Source: Saccoglossus kowalevskii
Taxonomy: Eukaryota > Hemichordata > Enteropneusta > Harrimaniidae
Assembly: GCF_000003605.2 (NCBI RefSeq)
Contig: NW_003109113.1
Span: 80,290 to 130,070 of the forward strand
DNA length: 49,781 nucleotides
Direction: 5' to 3'
The stretch's first letter is position 1; each line of letters starts with the position of its first letter. The notes beneath the pieces are model-generated. The model did no database searches, was not told the DNA's origin, and saw only the letters and a program-made list of their open reading frames with translations. Made by a program: the position numbers and the translations under genes. Shown in pieces: positions 35,261-47,276 of the stretch.

Positions 35261-35339
35261 CACGTGTCAGACTAACTAATTACATGTAACTATTAATATG
35301 GTGTGTGTCAACGTATGACGTCACATGTTTCAACACGTG
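35261..35339. promoter_or_regulatory. CRE palindrome flanked by two CACGTG E-boxes
   Basis: A full CRE TGACGTCA sits at 35316-35323. CACGTG boxes lie at 35261-35266 and 35334-35339, each inside a near-repeated ACACGTGTCWGACTA. These are consensus sites for CREB/ATF and for bHLH factors such as USF/MYC. The clustering within 80 bp in a CpG-richer stretch suggests a promoter or enhancer, but no gene start can be tied to it. Confidence 0.35.
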
Positions 35340-36544
35340 TCTGACTACTGTATGCGTAGTGTATGCCACTGTATGACAGACAATGTTCTACCAAGAAAAA
35401 GTTACCAGTCTGCTCGAATAAAGTACGCCCTCAAGTCCACATGTTTCTTCTCTGGAATAGATCGTCTCTCTCGTACAGTCCAGTACGAGTCAAACTGACG
35501 AGTCTGGTGAGCTGTTTTAAAAACTGGTGCATATCGTGCGCAGTGTGGACAAATTTGAATGCGCGGGTACCATTATGCTGAGATACCGAGTACTAGTTTA
35601 TACCGGAAGTTTAAATCATCATTTTTGTTTCTGTTATGTGTGCATGCAAACTGTGTGTTATATTTAGTATACTGACAAACGCAGACGTAAATACACAGGT
35701 ACTGTTTTTGTCTGCACGTATTACATTTAAATATCTCTGGGCGATGATTCCCACGCTCGTGCATGCCCCCCCTTTCTCATGTGTAGTTCTGAATGTTCTT
35801 TCATATAAAGTGGAGAACGTTACGACGAAATTCGCTCTTTAGCCACATCAGAGACCAATACACTCCGATGTGACAGAACAGGACACGATTCAATATTGCA
35901 ACCCATTTAATAAGTGTGTTTTATTTCAGTCACATTACGCACCGAATTTGCATAGTAATGAATGGTATCCAAGGCTGTGGATGCAGAGGTCTTCAAATAG
36001 CGGCGTAGCGAAATATACACTGTTACTCTCGTTATCTGTTAAACCATCGCTAAGTGTCGTGCAAGCAAGGTTCTGTATATTCGTACACATGTAGTCAGCT
36101 AAAGTTATATTTTGGACAGTGTGGCCTGTTTCTGAAAAAAAAACAGCAGTTACATTAATACATTTAACAAAAAGCTAAAAGTAAAAAACATAAAATAAAT
36201 AAAAACAGGTAATGATAAAATGCTTGTATCAGAATAATAAAATACACTGTTTTAATGACAAGTTGTCTTCACTGTAATCACCAGAAACGTTTTATTTATA
36301 GGGATTTCGCTGTTTTCTTATAATATGGCTGTTAAAACGTAACCCTGGAATAATAACATGATAAGCCGACTTTTAGGCTTCACGTTGTTACCTGATTGAA
36401 CATATAGAGGGCGCTACGCCCCGAACCAGGCTGTCACTGGATTGCTCGCGGTCCAATACCTCTATTTTGGATGAAAATGAACATTTGTAGAATTGAATGC
36501 ATGCGTTATTAATTTCCAAATATGTTTTTTTTTTCTGAAAACAG

Positions 36545-36631
36545 CTCGGCCATTCTGCAGAGGCCTGGAACATCGGCGTGATTTTACCAGGCGGCGATGC
36601 CGGACTCCCATTCCTTTCAACACTGTGTCGG
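36545..36631 (+). CDS. Candidate internal exon, unknown transcript
   Basis: A strong acceptor (long T run, then CTGAAAACAG) precedes 36545 and a good donor (TCGG|GTGAGG) follows 36631, giving 87 nt. Two forward frames are open, beginning LGHSAEAWNIGVILPGG and RPFCRGLEHRRDFTRR. The antisense frame is open too, so coding is not proved. It may be an exon of a non-coding RNA or of an unrecognised + strand gene with the candidates at 37040 and 39911. Confidence 0.22.
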
Positions 36632-37039
36632 GTGAGGTTACTCGGAGTACAGGAGCAAATGACATCACTGGAAAGCAGAATCTGTCAGAATCGGTCCAGT
36701 CAAATTGTATATAGAAATGTGTTAACAATAACGAAAGTAAAACCACACTCGTTGTCTTGGTGAACTGACGTAATAATCCCGACTTCTGGGATAAGCTAGG
36801 TTGCCAAACGAATGCAGGTGAAGAGAGTTTTAGATCGAACCACTAGTACGTTTCTAATTACGATGATGTCATCGCATACTTACTAGTACGTCATGAACGT
36901 TCAAGATTTGGTTGTGTTCATATCGCGCAGTGGATGACTGGCCATACTGGTGCCACGCGTGTTCATTTCCAGGATGTTTTAGTTATGAAGACATGTTGTT
37001 TACATCCAGTAAGGCGGAGATAAGTATCCCTGTGTCGTG

Positions 37040-37195
37040 ATGGCTGCTACTATAGTAACAGAATACCCGAAAGTAAAACAACAAATGATACGCTCATCGA
37101 CGGGTCTCATGGAGCTAGTTTTACCGTGTGGTAGTGGCGATAACGAGTTGCTCAAACAAACAACACCAACACAGTACAGCGACCCGATGGTTTAG
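37040..37195 (+). CDS. Candidate small ORF or first coding exon (51 codons)
   Basis: The reading MAATIVTEYPKVKQQMIRSS continues through TGLMELVLPCGSGDNELL to a stop at 37193-37195. The start context is strong (G at -3, G at +4), and CpG-bearing codons are frequent compared with intronic frames. I do not recognise it. It could be a micropeptide, a uORF or the 5' exon of a longer gene that reads into an intron. Confidence 0.28.
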   Translation: MAATIVTEYPKVKQQMIRSSTGLMELVLPCGSGDNELLKQTTPTQYSDPMV

Positions 37196-37705
37196 ATTTC
37201 TGGAAATTGAAATAAAATAACATTATAACACTTTCAATTCGCATAATGATCTGATTTTAGTAAGGCACAGGCTGTGTAGCTATGGTAATACGATGATTTT
37301 GAACACAACAGACCTAGCGCTTTGAACAAACCCGAAAGTCAGTTGCCCGGGATACGGTTCTTTTCTGAATCAACTGATGCGTTGCTACTGTATAATGATC
37401 CTGACCTCGCCACCTACTAGTATAGTATCGATAAATTAAATTGGAAGATAAACTAAGCCCTCCATATTTGATCGTGGATTTACCTTATGGATAGACGATT
37501 TAAAACTTTAGGAGATTTAATACTGAATAGCACATACATCACTGTTCGATTAAGTGCGGTTTTTGGTGATTCTGATTAGAAATCCTAAATGCATAATATT
37601 TTGAACTGCCTACATGTATAAATGAAAATTTACTATTTTAAGAATTGTTTTCACCGATAAAATGCATATGTCAAAGTTTTTAAAATCTCTGTTTTTTTTT
37701 AATAA

Positions 37706-37879
37706 TACTGTAAGATATTTTTGTTTTAGCTGGAAATATTTTTTGCTGAAAAGACAATTTGGGTGTCTTGTTTAAAGTTCAATTTCGCTATTTTTGGTGA
37801 GTTGAATGCAAAATATAAGGTATTCGGCGAAAATAGCAAAACTTAACAAATTCCAAGTGAAAATAAATTACTTTACAGT
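37706..37879 (+). repeat. MITE-like element, family A copy 4
   Basis: It starts TACTGTAAGAT, runs TAGCTGGAAATATTTTTTGC, TCTTGTTTAAAGTTCAATTT, GAGTTGAATGCAAAATATAAGG and GTGAAAATAAATT, and ends in TACTTTACAGT. Order and blocks match the copies at 11.6 and 18.4 kb. The near-palindromic TACTGTAA/TTACAGT ends suggest the true termini of the family. Confidence 0.6.
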
Positions 37880-39432
37880 CTGAAAGGAAAAATATATACT
37901 AATGAAAGATAAAATTGTTCTAAAATTGACAAAATGGGCGATGAAACCGAATTTTTAACTACATCACTTCGGAAAAGTAATCTGGTGACATCTGAACGTA
38001 TTTACGTAAGTTGACTTATATGAAAACACTAAATATAATATTGCAATTTAGGCGATGTCTGTGTATTGAGTGGAACACGACGTATACTATACGTCTATAT
38101 CGCAATTTTGCCATCCCAAACAATGAAGTTATCGTCATACGGAAATAATTCAAGTTGTTCTTATTCATATTTTTACAACGCTGACTCAACAAGTGTCAAC
38201 ATGCATTTTCCTGACTCTGATTGGTCAATGAGAATCACGTGCTTCGGGACAGCACTTCTCTCCCATTTGTATTAAAATTCTCTGTCAAATATAACCTGCA
38301 CGATCTCTCTTTTTTGTATTGATGTGAGTTATCAAAATCACCCACAACATTACTAATCTTTGTGGTTTTATGACAAACCATGTGATTAGGAACTTGAACT
38401 CTCAGGTGATCGAACCCGACCCCATTTGCATCGTATTCAGATGGCAACGTACGGACGACACCTGGAAGCATATTGCATGCTTTTTTTTCGGTTGTAATTT
38501 TCAGAAACATATTGATCTCAAATTATAAAAACAATTTCTAGTTAATTACTTCAGAATATGTCAGCCTTGTTGTGTAAATGTTGTTATCGTTCTATGAAAT
38601 ATATTCATAATGTTATCTGTAAAATACGTCTGTAAAGCTAAAGGCCTTGGCCCAGCATCGATAATAACCAAACAACGAGCATTCTTGATAATGGCCACAA
38701 ACAGTGTTTGTAGCCTTTACTCAGTTCTCCTCTCGGTACAACAAACACAAAACTGATATCACTCGTTAAGATCTTACGCATTTGCTTGTACACTGTGGAA
38801 TTCCTTGAGACATTCGTTTAAACAGTTAACATTGACTTCATGCAAGTAGTTCGCACATGCGTAATACCGTCGTCTTTAGGCAAATTCGTTACCATGGTAA
38901 GGTTTCTGAATTTAAAATAACGAGAAACGTTTTCTTCGCCACCGTTTTTTGTCGATAATAATTGTATTCATACTTATTTCCACATTTTCAGCAATAATTG
39001 AAAACCAATGTTCAATTGACTAAAGGATTGACAATCAGACAATCATGCGACTTGCCAAAACATGCATGACATGGTGTACATTTCAATTTTATGAACTTTA
39101 CTACTCGTCGTGTCCAATAATGAGCTTTTATCGAGGACGATACTCAGACTGTCAACTGCGAATATCCTACCGCAAAGCTTCACCTTCTTCCTAATAGTCG
39201 GTGTAAAGTTCGGTGTGAACACTGAAGTTGGCATGTGATTCAATAACTGCATACATTTCATCATCATTCAATTTCGTTTTTGTTAAATATTGTCCAGTAT
39301 TTAAGTATCTAATTTCTCTTAATGGTGCAATAAAGGCGAAAACGTATATTTTTAATATTATTATTTGACATGTTTAGAGCCAAATGGGATTATACATTTT
39401 TTTAACTGAAAATACACATATTCGTCTAATAC

Positions 39433-39441
39433 GCATGCGCA
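39433..39441 (+). promoter_or_regulatory. NRF1-like GCATGCGCA motif
   Basis: ACGCATGCGCAGTG is close to the NRF1 consensus TGCGCATGCGCA, common in CpG-rich promoters. It lies about 470 bp upstream of the candidate first exon at 39911. A matching inverted CACGTGCGTATT follows at about 39467-39478. Confidence 0.3.
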
Positions 39442-39910
39442 GTGATTGTGCGTACGACAGCCAATGCACGTGCGTATTCGCTCATACCACTACATTCTAT
39501 AGTAGTGTGAGGTTTTGGAGAATGAAGGGAAAAACAGTACTCATTGATATTACATACAAACAGTAGAACTTCCAATATCAAATAGCAGTAATGATGTAAT
39601 ATTTTTTCTTCACTTACTTTTTCAACTATATTTTTAAACAATTATATACTGTATTATTTTGTGTATCAAATGTGTTATTTTTCATAAAAATATTATTCCC
39701 CAGTTGTATTTTTTGAATGTTTCTAATGGTCGCGCCTAAAACTGTCACATATTAAACGAGTGAAACAGCGATGAGTTCGCACCGAACTCGTTTCTATAGA
39801 AATTGTCACAATTTTCATGCTATCTCCATAGCGTTAAAACACAAAATGGTGATCATTTAGAATACAATTCCCTGATCGATGTAACCATGGTATTTTGAAC
39901 AGCGAACACG

Positions 39911-40078
39911 ATGGCGAATAGAATGGAACACCATTTGAGAAGCACCAACGAGTCTCGTGACGCTCTCGCACTCGGCGAGATTACGGTGGCAAGTTGCATC
40001 CAACTTGAAGGTGAATTGGTGCAATGTGGGGGACCTCTCGTTTGTTTTTGTGTGACTAGTTCCAAACATCAGTATTGA
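39911..40078 (+). CDS. Candidate first coding exon or 55-residue small protein
   Basis: The reading MANRMEHHLRSTNESRDALA then LGEITVASCIQLEGELVQCG ends at TGA 40076-40078. The start context is excellent (A at -3, G at +4) and codons are CpG-rich. An internal donor-like CTTGAAG|GTGAAT at 40010 would end a first exon after about 33 residues. Antisense frames are open over the same bases, which weakens the coding case. No homologue recognised. Confidence 0.28.
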   Translation: MANRMEHHLRSTNESRDALALGEITVASCIQLEGELVQCGGPLVCFCVTSSKHQY

Positions 40079-40805
40079 ATTGAAGTGAATACATATCGAA
40101 TTAAGTACGAATAACTTTTAATACTATTGGGGATTACTCATTTCTAAATAGCATATTTCAAGGACTGGGATCACGGTGGTCGTTATGCCGGTGCCGCTTT
40201 TTAACATTCACGTCCGACTTTTCACGGCACCTCTAACATTATTTACATATTCTTTTCACACAAAAAATGATCAAATTCTGTATCCGATGGGGAATTATGT
40301 TTAATAAAGTTATTTGAGAAAAATATAAAAAATGTACAAAATGATACATCAAACTTTAAGGAGGGAAACAAAATGTGGCGTTCAAAGGGCGAAACAACTC
40401 AATCATTCTCACCTACGTACACCATAAAACGCAACGTGTGCTTTTCTAGTAAACATTCAAACCAGGCACGGCAAATATTAATGAATTCAATGACTTCAGT
40501 CAACCGTGCCATGAACTTACCGTCAATCCTTCGATATTTCGGATTAATCTTCCAGCTGACGCGTGACTGTGTCGCAGACGGTGCAATGAGTCAATATTAT
40601 CGTATTCTTACAAAAACTACTAGTATACAATTATAGAAAACATAATTACGCTTTGAAACAAATATAAAATGTCATACTTTCTATTGTCTGTGGAGTTGCC
40701 ATAGTGATGACAGATGTAAATGTGGTTTCGAGTACTAAATATTAAAGCTAACTTGTTAATTGAATTTAAGACCAGTGACTAAGTTTCGTGGCGGTTATGA
40801 ACCAC

Positions 40806-41012
40806 TTAAAACATCTCTGTATGTTTATTGGTTTGAAATAGAAAGCGTTTGAATGGCATCCGGCGTACCATGTTGCGCCGACTACGGAATGTTAATTGTC
40901 TGCGCTTCATGATAACGTCGTCGATTTCCTGAGAAACAGGTTTGGGAATTAAAAGCAGCGGGAATCCGTCGTTAAAGAAAGCGTCATAAACTGCAAGTGC
41001 ATTTTCGGCTGT
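40806..41012 (-). CDS. Candidate terminal coding exon, unknown protein
   Basis: On the minus strand a textbook acceptor (TTATTATTTCAG, ending at 41013) is followed by 68 codons and TAA. The reading is TAENALAVYDAFFNDGFPLL, then LIPKPVSQEIDDVIMKRR, then an Arg/Phe-rich tail ending TNKHTEMF. Composition is protein-like, with an acidic/hydrophobic first half and a strongly basic second half. The frame stays open upstream to 41177 with no ATG, so it could be part of a longer exon instead. The upstream exon was not found. Function unknown. Confidence 0.35.
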   Translation of the reverse strand, partial: TAENALAVYDAFFNDGFPLLLIPKPVSQEIDDVIMKRRQLTFRSRRNMVRRMPFKRFLFQTNKHTEMF

Positions 41013-41053
41013 CTGAAATAATAATTTACTATAACAGTACACTTTCCTGTGGT

Positions 41054-41099
41054 GATATAGAAGGTTTCTTTTCGAAGCATGAAAGAAACCTTCTATATC
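41054..41099. repeat. Perfect 18-bp inverted repeat with 10-nt loop
   Basis: Arms GATATAGAAGGTTTCTTT and AAAGAAACCTTCTATATC surround TCGAAGCATG. The arms pair perfectly. No terminator-type T run adjoins it, and the stem is short for a microRNA precursor. It sits just upstream (minus strand) of the candidate terminal exon. Confidence 0.85.
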
Positions 41100-42010
41100 C
41101 GCGCAAATCTCCGCGCGAACCCGACGCACATGTGAATCTCGTAACTCTGGCGTGATTTCACCGATTGTCAAATCTCACGCGATTGTCGGAAGGATTTCGA
41201 TTCGGTTTTGGTTCACATGAATCATGTTTGTGACATTCCCTTCGTAATGACGGTTGAAAATATTTTCAGTAATTTTGCTCGATGCAAATACACACTATAC
41301 ATAATAATGGTACGTACTATCAATTCAAAATACACGAGTAATTTCATTTTACGATAAATCCTAATTATGCATCAACCGTAAATTCAAGCTCTCTTCAATT
41401 AAATCGAAACAGTGGTGCGTTACGTGATCCGTACTGTGTTCTTTAGCATTGGCGATCTTTCAAAGTGCCGTCATAACATCTGTGTTTCCAGTGACGGGTC
41501 CGCCATTTTTATTGCTGGTAAGAGTAGTCCAGTTTGACCCTCCTTTTTTTATTCGCATTGTCGGTTAATGGTATGTAAATGCAGCTGCTAGAATGAAGGT
41601 CGAAATAAGGATGTAAGACCAAGAGTACTAACCATGTGGTTACACGGTATATGTTCAACTTGATCAAATCATAGCTCATTAACAAAAGTAATTAACAGTG
41701 ACACGAAATAGCGTGCGCAGTTGACATCATTTTATTCACGTTCAGGGCCGCTTAGTAGAAATATTCAACCATCATACGGGTTGAACCCGGCAATAGCGTG
41801 AATTGAATATTAACATTCACTGTGAAGCGTTTTACTGTGAAATCAATATTTACATATTTATACCATGTGTGCTGCGTGAGTATGAGTCATGACAGCTACG
41901 AATATTTTACCCATCATACATTTCGGTACACATGTTGCTAGAATGACAGCACGGTCTGCGTTTGACTGACTACAGGACCTCGATTCACCTTTGGCTCAGT
42001 GAAACGATGT

Positions 42011-42070
42011 CGGTGATGACTTGGTTTTGGTGACATCTGCCGGTGATGACAGGGTTTTGGTGACAAACTA
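42011..42070 (+). repeat. Two-copy 30-bp tandem repeat
   Basis: CGGTGATGACTTGGTTTTGG then TGACATCTGC is repeated from 42041 as CGGTGATGACAGGGTTTTGG then TGACAAACTA. The antisense frame would read two SPKPxHHRxx decapeptides inside an 81-codon frame that begins with a signal-peptide-like stretch (VFVLFVFFIQMLPIKA). That frame is weakly supported. Confidence 0.7.
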
Positions 42071-42515
42071 CCCAGTTGCTCATATGTCATATTGATCAAA
42101 TAACAATTGGATTGTATTGCCTTTATCGGGAGCATTTGAATGAAAAAAACAAACAAAACAAAAACACGTGGAGAAACAGTCATTTCTAAGAACAATTACG
42201 TAAAACGTTTTAGTCTGGAGAGGAACAGAGTTTTCAACGACAAGTTAATTAAACAGTGATTGAAATTATATATTCCAACACTGCACGTACATCAAGAAAA
42301 CAACGAAGCTAGTAAATTCGACTAGATCGATCAATAACAAAAATAGCCGTAAAATCGGCTTATATGCAGAGACTATATACCTGTGCCTGTACGCACACAC
42401 ACACACTGGTGTGCCATGCTATAACTACCTGGGAAATAAGGCGATTACAGTTTCACCTCCCTTTGTGATTATTCACCCAAAGCTCACAGCAGGATAAGAG
42501 AAAATAAACTCGTTC

Positions 42516-42532
42516 TTTTTTTTTTTTTTTTT
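42516..42532 (+). repeat. Poly(T) tract
   Basis: Seventeen T residues in a row. No adjoining retrotransposon body recognised. Confidence 0.9.
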
Positions 42533-45500
42533 GCCTCTCAACTCTCACGAATAGGGTAGCGACATGAGTAGTTAGGTTTTCACTCTTCACTTCGCAAAAT
42601 AAAAATGTACCGTGACGTGAATCGGTGATGGAATACTTTGGATTGGCCGAGAGTTGTTAGTCAGCTTGCATGTTGAAAACTGTGATTTGTATGTATATTC
42701 GAAGAGAAGTTACCTATTCAGTCACCAATGTGAAATCGTTCGAAATACAGACAAGGACGAATTTGGCGTTGAAATGTGTAATTTGACGCGAGTGTGGACT
42801 AGAACGCGAGTATGGGCGAGAGCGAGAGCGTCAATTCATCGGCTGTAATTTATTACAAACAGACTAAAAAACATACACTGGCAGCATCTGGTGCAGCGTT
42901 GCCTTGTCTTCAACAAGTGTCAATAACTCCATTATCGCGGTATTTATTATGAATTCGAAAAGAATAACTTTGATGGCCAATTTAAAAGCTTTTGAAAACA
43001 ATTGCAAGTAGGCTACGGTATTTTATTTTGTCAAAGCGCGACTCGTGGTGGTGGTGGGGGGGGGGGTGCATGTCGGTGAAAGTAATACAGGATGTGTCAA
43101 TGTTATAGGTTGTAGGAAGTGTGTACATGTATGAGGTAAAATTCACATTTTGTTGAGTGTGTTACCCCCGGTGAAAACAACTTCAAACCAGCAAATTCGC
43201 ATGCGAGACCTTGAGAAAGCTATGAATTCACATCAACCAACCCCAAGCTGTGACGTTCCGGCATGAATCCAATACGACGATAAAAATGGCGGAAACGTGA
43301 CAGTTTTAACTGAATGTACACGGAATTTGACAATGACGGTACCGCATGGCTTAATTCTATAGATCATTTTAATATTTGCATTTCAATGATGTCACAATTT
43401 CTCTATTCTGTGTCACTCCTGCAACTACACCCCCCGTCCTCCTCTTGTATAGTAGCTGGTCGGGCATTTGACGACCAGTCACATTGACAAAATACCACGG
43501 TGACAGTAGTCAGCACGTGTCAACGCGTATTCTTTCCAAAAAAAATATAATTACATTTCATCAAAAAACGTGGCGTTCCATGCCGGGCACCGGGCACATC
43601 AAGGGGAACCATGCCGTCTATATATACCACGATCGGCTTTTTCGTTAATAGAATATTCATTATAATGGTGTACTTTTATATGCATTGTACAGAAGTGATG
43701 AGGCATGTTACCATGGCACCCCCTCATATCACTTTGGTCCAGGGATGCGCAAATTATAATAATAATAAATACTGGTGTTAACATCGTGAGATATGTTCAT
43801 ACGCACACGATGTATGTCAACAATATCACACAGTAGAACTTCTATCTACACTTGAAATTACGATGCGTCACGCTATGTGTACCTTATCTGAAAACAACAC
43901 AGTATATCATATGACTAGTAATTATGATAGCACGCCATGTTATTTTACTATTGCGTAATCCGTTACACGAATGTCGTTTTCGCTATGTAAGTCCATAGAA
44001 CTACAAACCACGGGAAAAACAACCACCTTGTTTCCTTTGAAATAGTTTGTAGTTCCGCTTGGCAAATCCGTGTGGATGGAGAAGCTAGAGTATAACCTCA
44101 CATACATCATGCGTTACGAAAAAAAAAAAAGATCGACAATTTGGATGTGGTTGGAAATATACTTCGATGTACCGACTAAACGTGACTGTCAATCCCGTGA
44201 TTTTATTCCTCGGTCAAACACTTGATATTCGCGCTAAATTATATCGGATGGTTAGGGTCAAAGTGCAAACTGTTCGGTCGTCACAGGCAAGTAGTGTATA
44301 GTTGATTTGCTTCGTTAACTGCAGTATTAAGTCGCTTACTAATGGACGTCAGCGTCCCCTTACTAAACGCTGACAGGAGTATGGTTTGTAATATCACACA
44401 CTACATTTATTGATGAGAATAACATTAATTTGGTTGTTGAAATGGCGGCCGCACAGGACAATTGAAAGAGACGCGACCCCTCCCCCTGCCACCTACACCA
44501 ATTGTATGCTTGTGAGATACATTGGCTAATGGCGACAATCAGTTCACATCCAGGTTTTTAAATTTGAGGGGGTCAATCCAGCCCGTAAATTACAGTCGAC
44601 TGATGGTTTAGCTGTTGGTCGTTATACGGGTCCAATAAAAAAAATACCGGGGGTACCATACAAAGGAGCGATAACCGCGAAATAAGTATCCACGCTAACA
44701 AATAAAACGTCACAGCGCGACGAGGTATCAGTCAAACAACTGTCATTACTGATAAGAAACGAGTTTATAATTTCAACTGATATGAACACTTCGAGTGACA
44801 TTTTAATTTATGCCCAACCAACGGTCTGTTCCAGTTTTACAAAAAAAAAAGGAAAAAAAAACAGGACCCCGGGGAGCCCGCGATGAGAAGAAGCACGTGT
44901 TCATTCTGGCTAGAATGAGCATGTTATAGATAGCAAATACACATACATATCACAATGCAGATCGTGGGAGTTGTGATAACAGAAAGTAGCGCTTATACGA
45001 TATGAGAAATCGATTGATATTGTGATGTTAGACATGTTACAGTTTGTTCACTGGGCGTCAGAAGTAGTAGTATTTGTAGTCCATTGTCGGTTTTGGAGGG
45101 TTGGCACCTCTCGCGGACTCCCCTGGTGACACCTGTTGCCAAAAAAATGGCCCGATTTCAGCTTTTATCTTTTCATAAAAAACATTGAGAGCTACTTGAT
45201 GAATTCACGATGTTGCAAGCTGGCGTACCGTTCTTTGTTCGTTGGAAAGGTAAAATTACTCAAGCGACACAATAAATGTAAAATGCATTTTTTTTTCATA
45301 ATTAATCTCGGAGACGGGAGCGAACGATGGTGACAGCTTAACAGAGTTCGCATGTATGTGTAGATCACGTGACCGAAGAATCAGTGACATCGTTGTTTTT
45401 TTTTATTTACTCGTACTTCTTATTTTGAGAGAATACAATGCAGTAAAGAAGGAGAGCATGCGCAAATAGTGCCTGACAAATGTCAGTTGTCAATTCTGTT

Positions 45501-45974
45501 ATGCATTTTTTTTGCTAAAACGAGCCGGCAGCAGCACCATGATACTGCAGAATCTTACCATCAAAATCAGAGAATACACTGTTCCAATGTACAGGCGAAT
45601 CGATGCAAAATACTTCAATATGTGTGTCACATTCAGCACCAGCAAAGGTTTTGCTAAATAAAAGATACAACTATTCAGAAGCTGTGGTCTTAAGATGGAG
45701 ATAATGATGATACTGGAGTCGGTTCGAGCATGGGAAATAAAACATACAGTACCAAACAGAATTTCAATTTTCCATTCAAGCATTACTATTTGAACAGCAA
45801 CAAAGGAAAACTTAACCAGCTGTTACCACGGCGTCGGCTCGCCGAAACACGCAAATCGTGATTTGGTGGGGGAAATTATAAAATACGCGAGAAAGCACAA
45901 TGCGTAAAATAAGAATTTATTTTTTAATCGTTTTTAATGCAAATTACGCTATCACATACACTGGTTTAGTGACT

Positions 45975-45995
45975 GCTGTCAAACTGTTTGACAGC
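45975..45995. promoter_or_regulatory. Palindromic double CTGTCAA (TGIF-type site)
   Basis: Arms GCTGTCAAAC and GTTTGACAGC surround a single T, a perfect 21-bp palindrome. Each arm contains CTGTCAA, the site first defined for TGIF; TGACAG/CTGTCA is shared by TALE proteins such as MEIS and TGIF. It is about 1.4 kb past the stop codon of the TGIF-like gene. Confidence 0.5.
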
Positions 45996-47276
45996 TAATA
46001 GTGGGACTTGATCACGTGATCTATTTGCATCAACTCGCTGTCTGATAGTGAGTTGTCTACTGTCCGTGCCGGGTTGTGAGGCGATGCAGTGTGGGTCAAA
46101 TAAGGTAGCAAGGTCTCATATACTAGTACTGTATATACTATATGTAATGCTCCTTCACTAAAATGCAAAAAATGAAATTCTTCTGTAGGCTCGTTTCTAC
46201 ACCCCCGTGAAAAGAGATTGAAACGTAGAGAATGTTTGTTCAATTTAACTACCTGTTGCTTCTCCCGACCGCCTCACGCTTACAGAATATAAGCGGGAAA
46301 TTTATAGAACGATAAAAATAAAACAAAAAAACATATTGCATTGCAACACACTTTTAACGGGTCTACAAGACAAATACCTGGCCGCCCAACAATCATACCA
46401 GGCCCACTCGATAACGAAGGTGTTTACTGATGGTCACTGATAAGAACACGTCCAAAATATCGATAGTCTGTTAGACACTGTTTAGTCACGTCCAACCTTG
46501 TACCTTGCCCGATGCGGTACGATAGCTTACAAAATTGCTTACAAATATAACATTGCAACATTCAACCACGTGAGAAACATACGCCACTCACAAATGTAAT
46601 TATCAATCGTAATGCGTTTTTTTTTATTTTACTAGACAAATATTACACAATATTTGGAAATATTTTATAACAAGGGCAATCGCGCACCATACAAATATAG
46701 AAAAAACTGTAGTAAATTTCCACCGTGTCGCGCTCGTTAGAGAGTGATTATGCAAATTAAGTAAACATCTGTTAAAGTCGCCACTCTGTATGTGGCCCAA
46801 TTTCATTGGTTGAGGCCGTGTAGATTACAAAAAATCGTGTTAAAACACGAAAAATTATTCAAGAAAATAAAATTGAAAAATATATTTCAAAAGGTGATGA
46901 AGTTTAAAAAATTAAACTCGGCACATATTATATATAAATTCATTTTGGGAATATGCAGCCATACGGTGGGGGAGGTATTGCCCAGGCTTAATGAAAACAC
47001 CACATGGCAAATTTATCAAAACTGAACAATATTACAACTATAAAACTACACAGGCAATATTTTTTAAAAGCACTATAAAAAATATGAAATGTATAAATCT
47101 ACAATAGGGAGTATTAGTGCTTACTCCAGTCACTACGCACGCTATATATAAATTCCTAGTTGACAAGCATATTAAAAACAATATGTGTAAAATATAGGGC
47201 TATGTTTCTCGCCAGTTAGCGATATTGCAAAAAAGTAAAAAGAAATAAAAATGTCGATAAATACTCTGTGTGTACG

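Larger units (their letters stand above)
41200..47276. other. Intergenic region downstream (3') of the TGIF-like gene
   Basis: The sequence is CpG-richer than the first 33 kb and has no repeats of the families above. Apart from the hairpin, the 30-bp repeat and the CTGTCAA palindrome I see no supported gene. Short frames here lack homology and splice signals. The density of CpG and consensus factor sites makes regulatory function plausible. Confidence 0.4.

Noticed and set aside
38391-38425. Possible tRNA B box (GGGTTCGATCACC on the minus strand)
   Set aside because: The B box lacks the final CC in register and no A box or cloverleaf arms are found at the right distance.
41938-42195. Minus-strand frame with a signal-peptide-like start and His-rich repeats
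   Set aside because: The hydrophobic stretch is encoded by a (GTTTT)-like run and the His-rich part by a 30-bp tandem repeat; coding is not supported, so only the repeat is listed.
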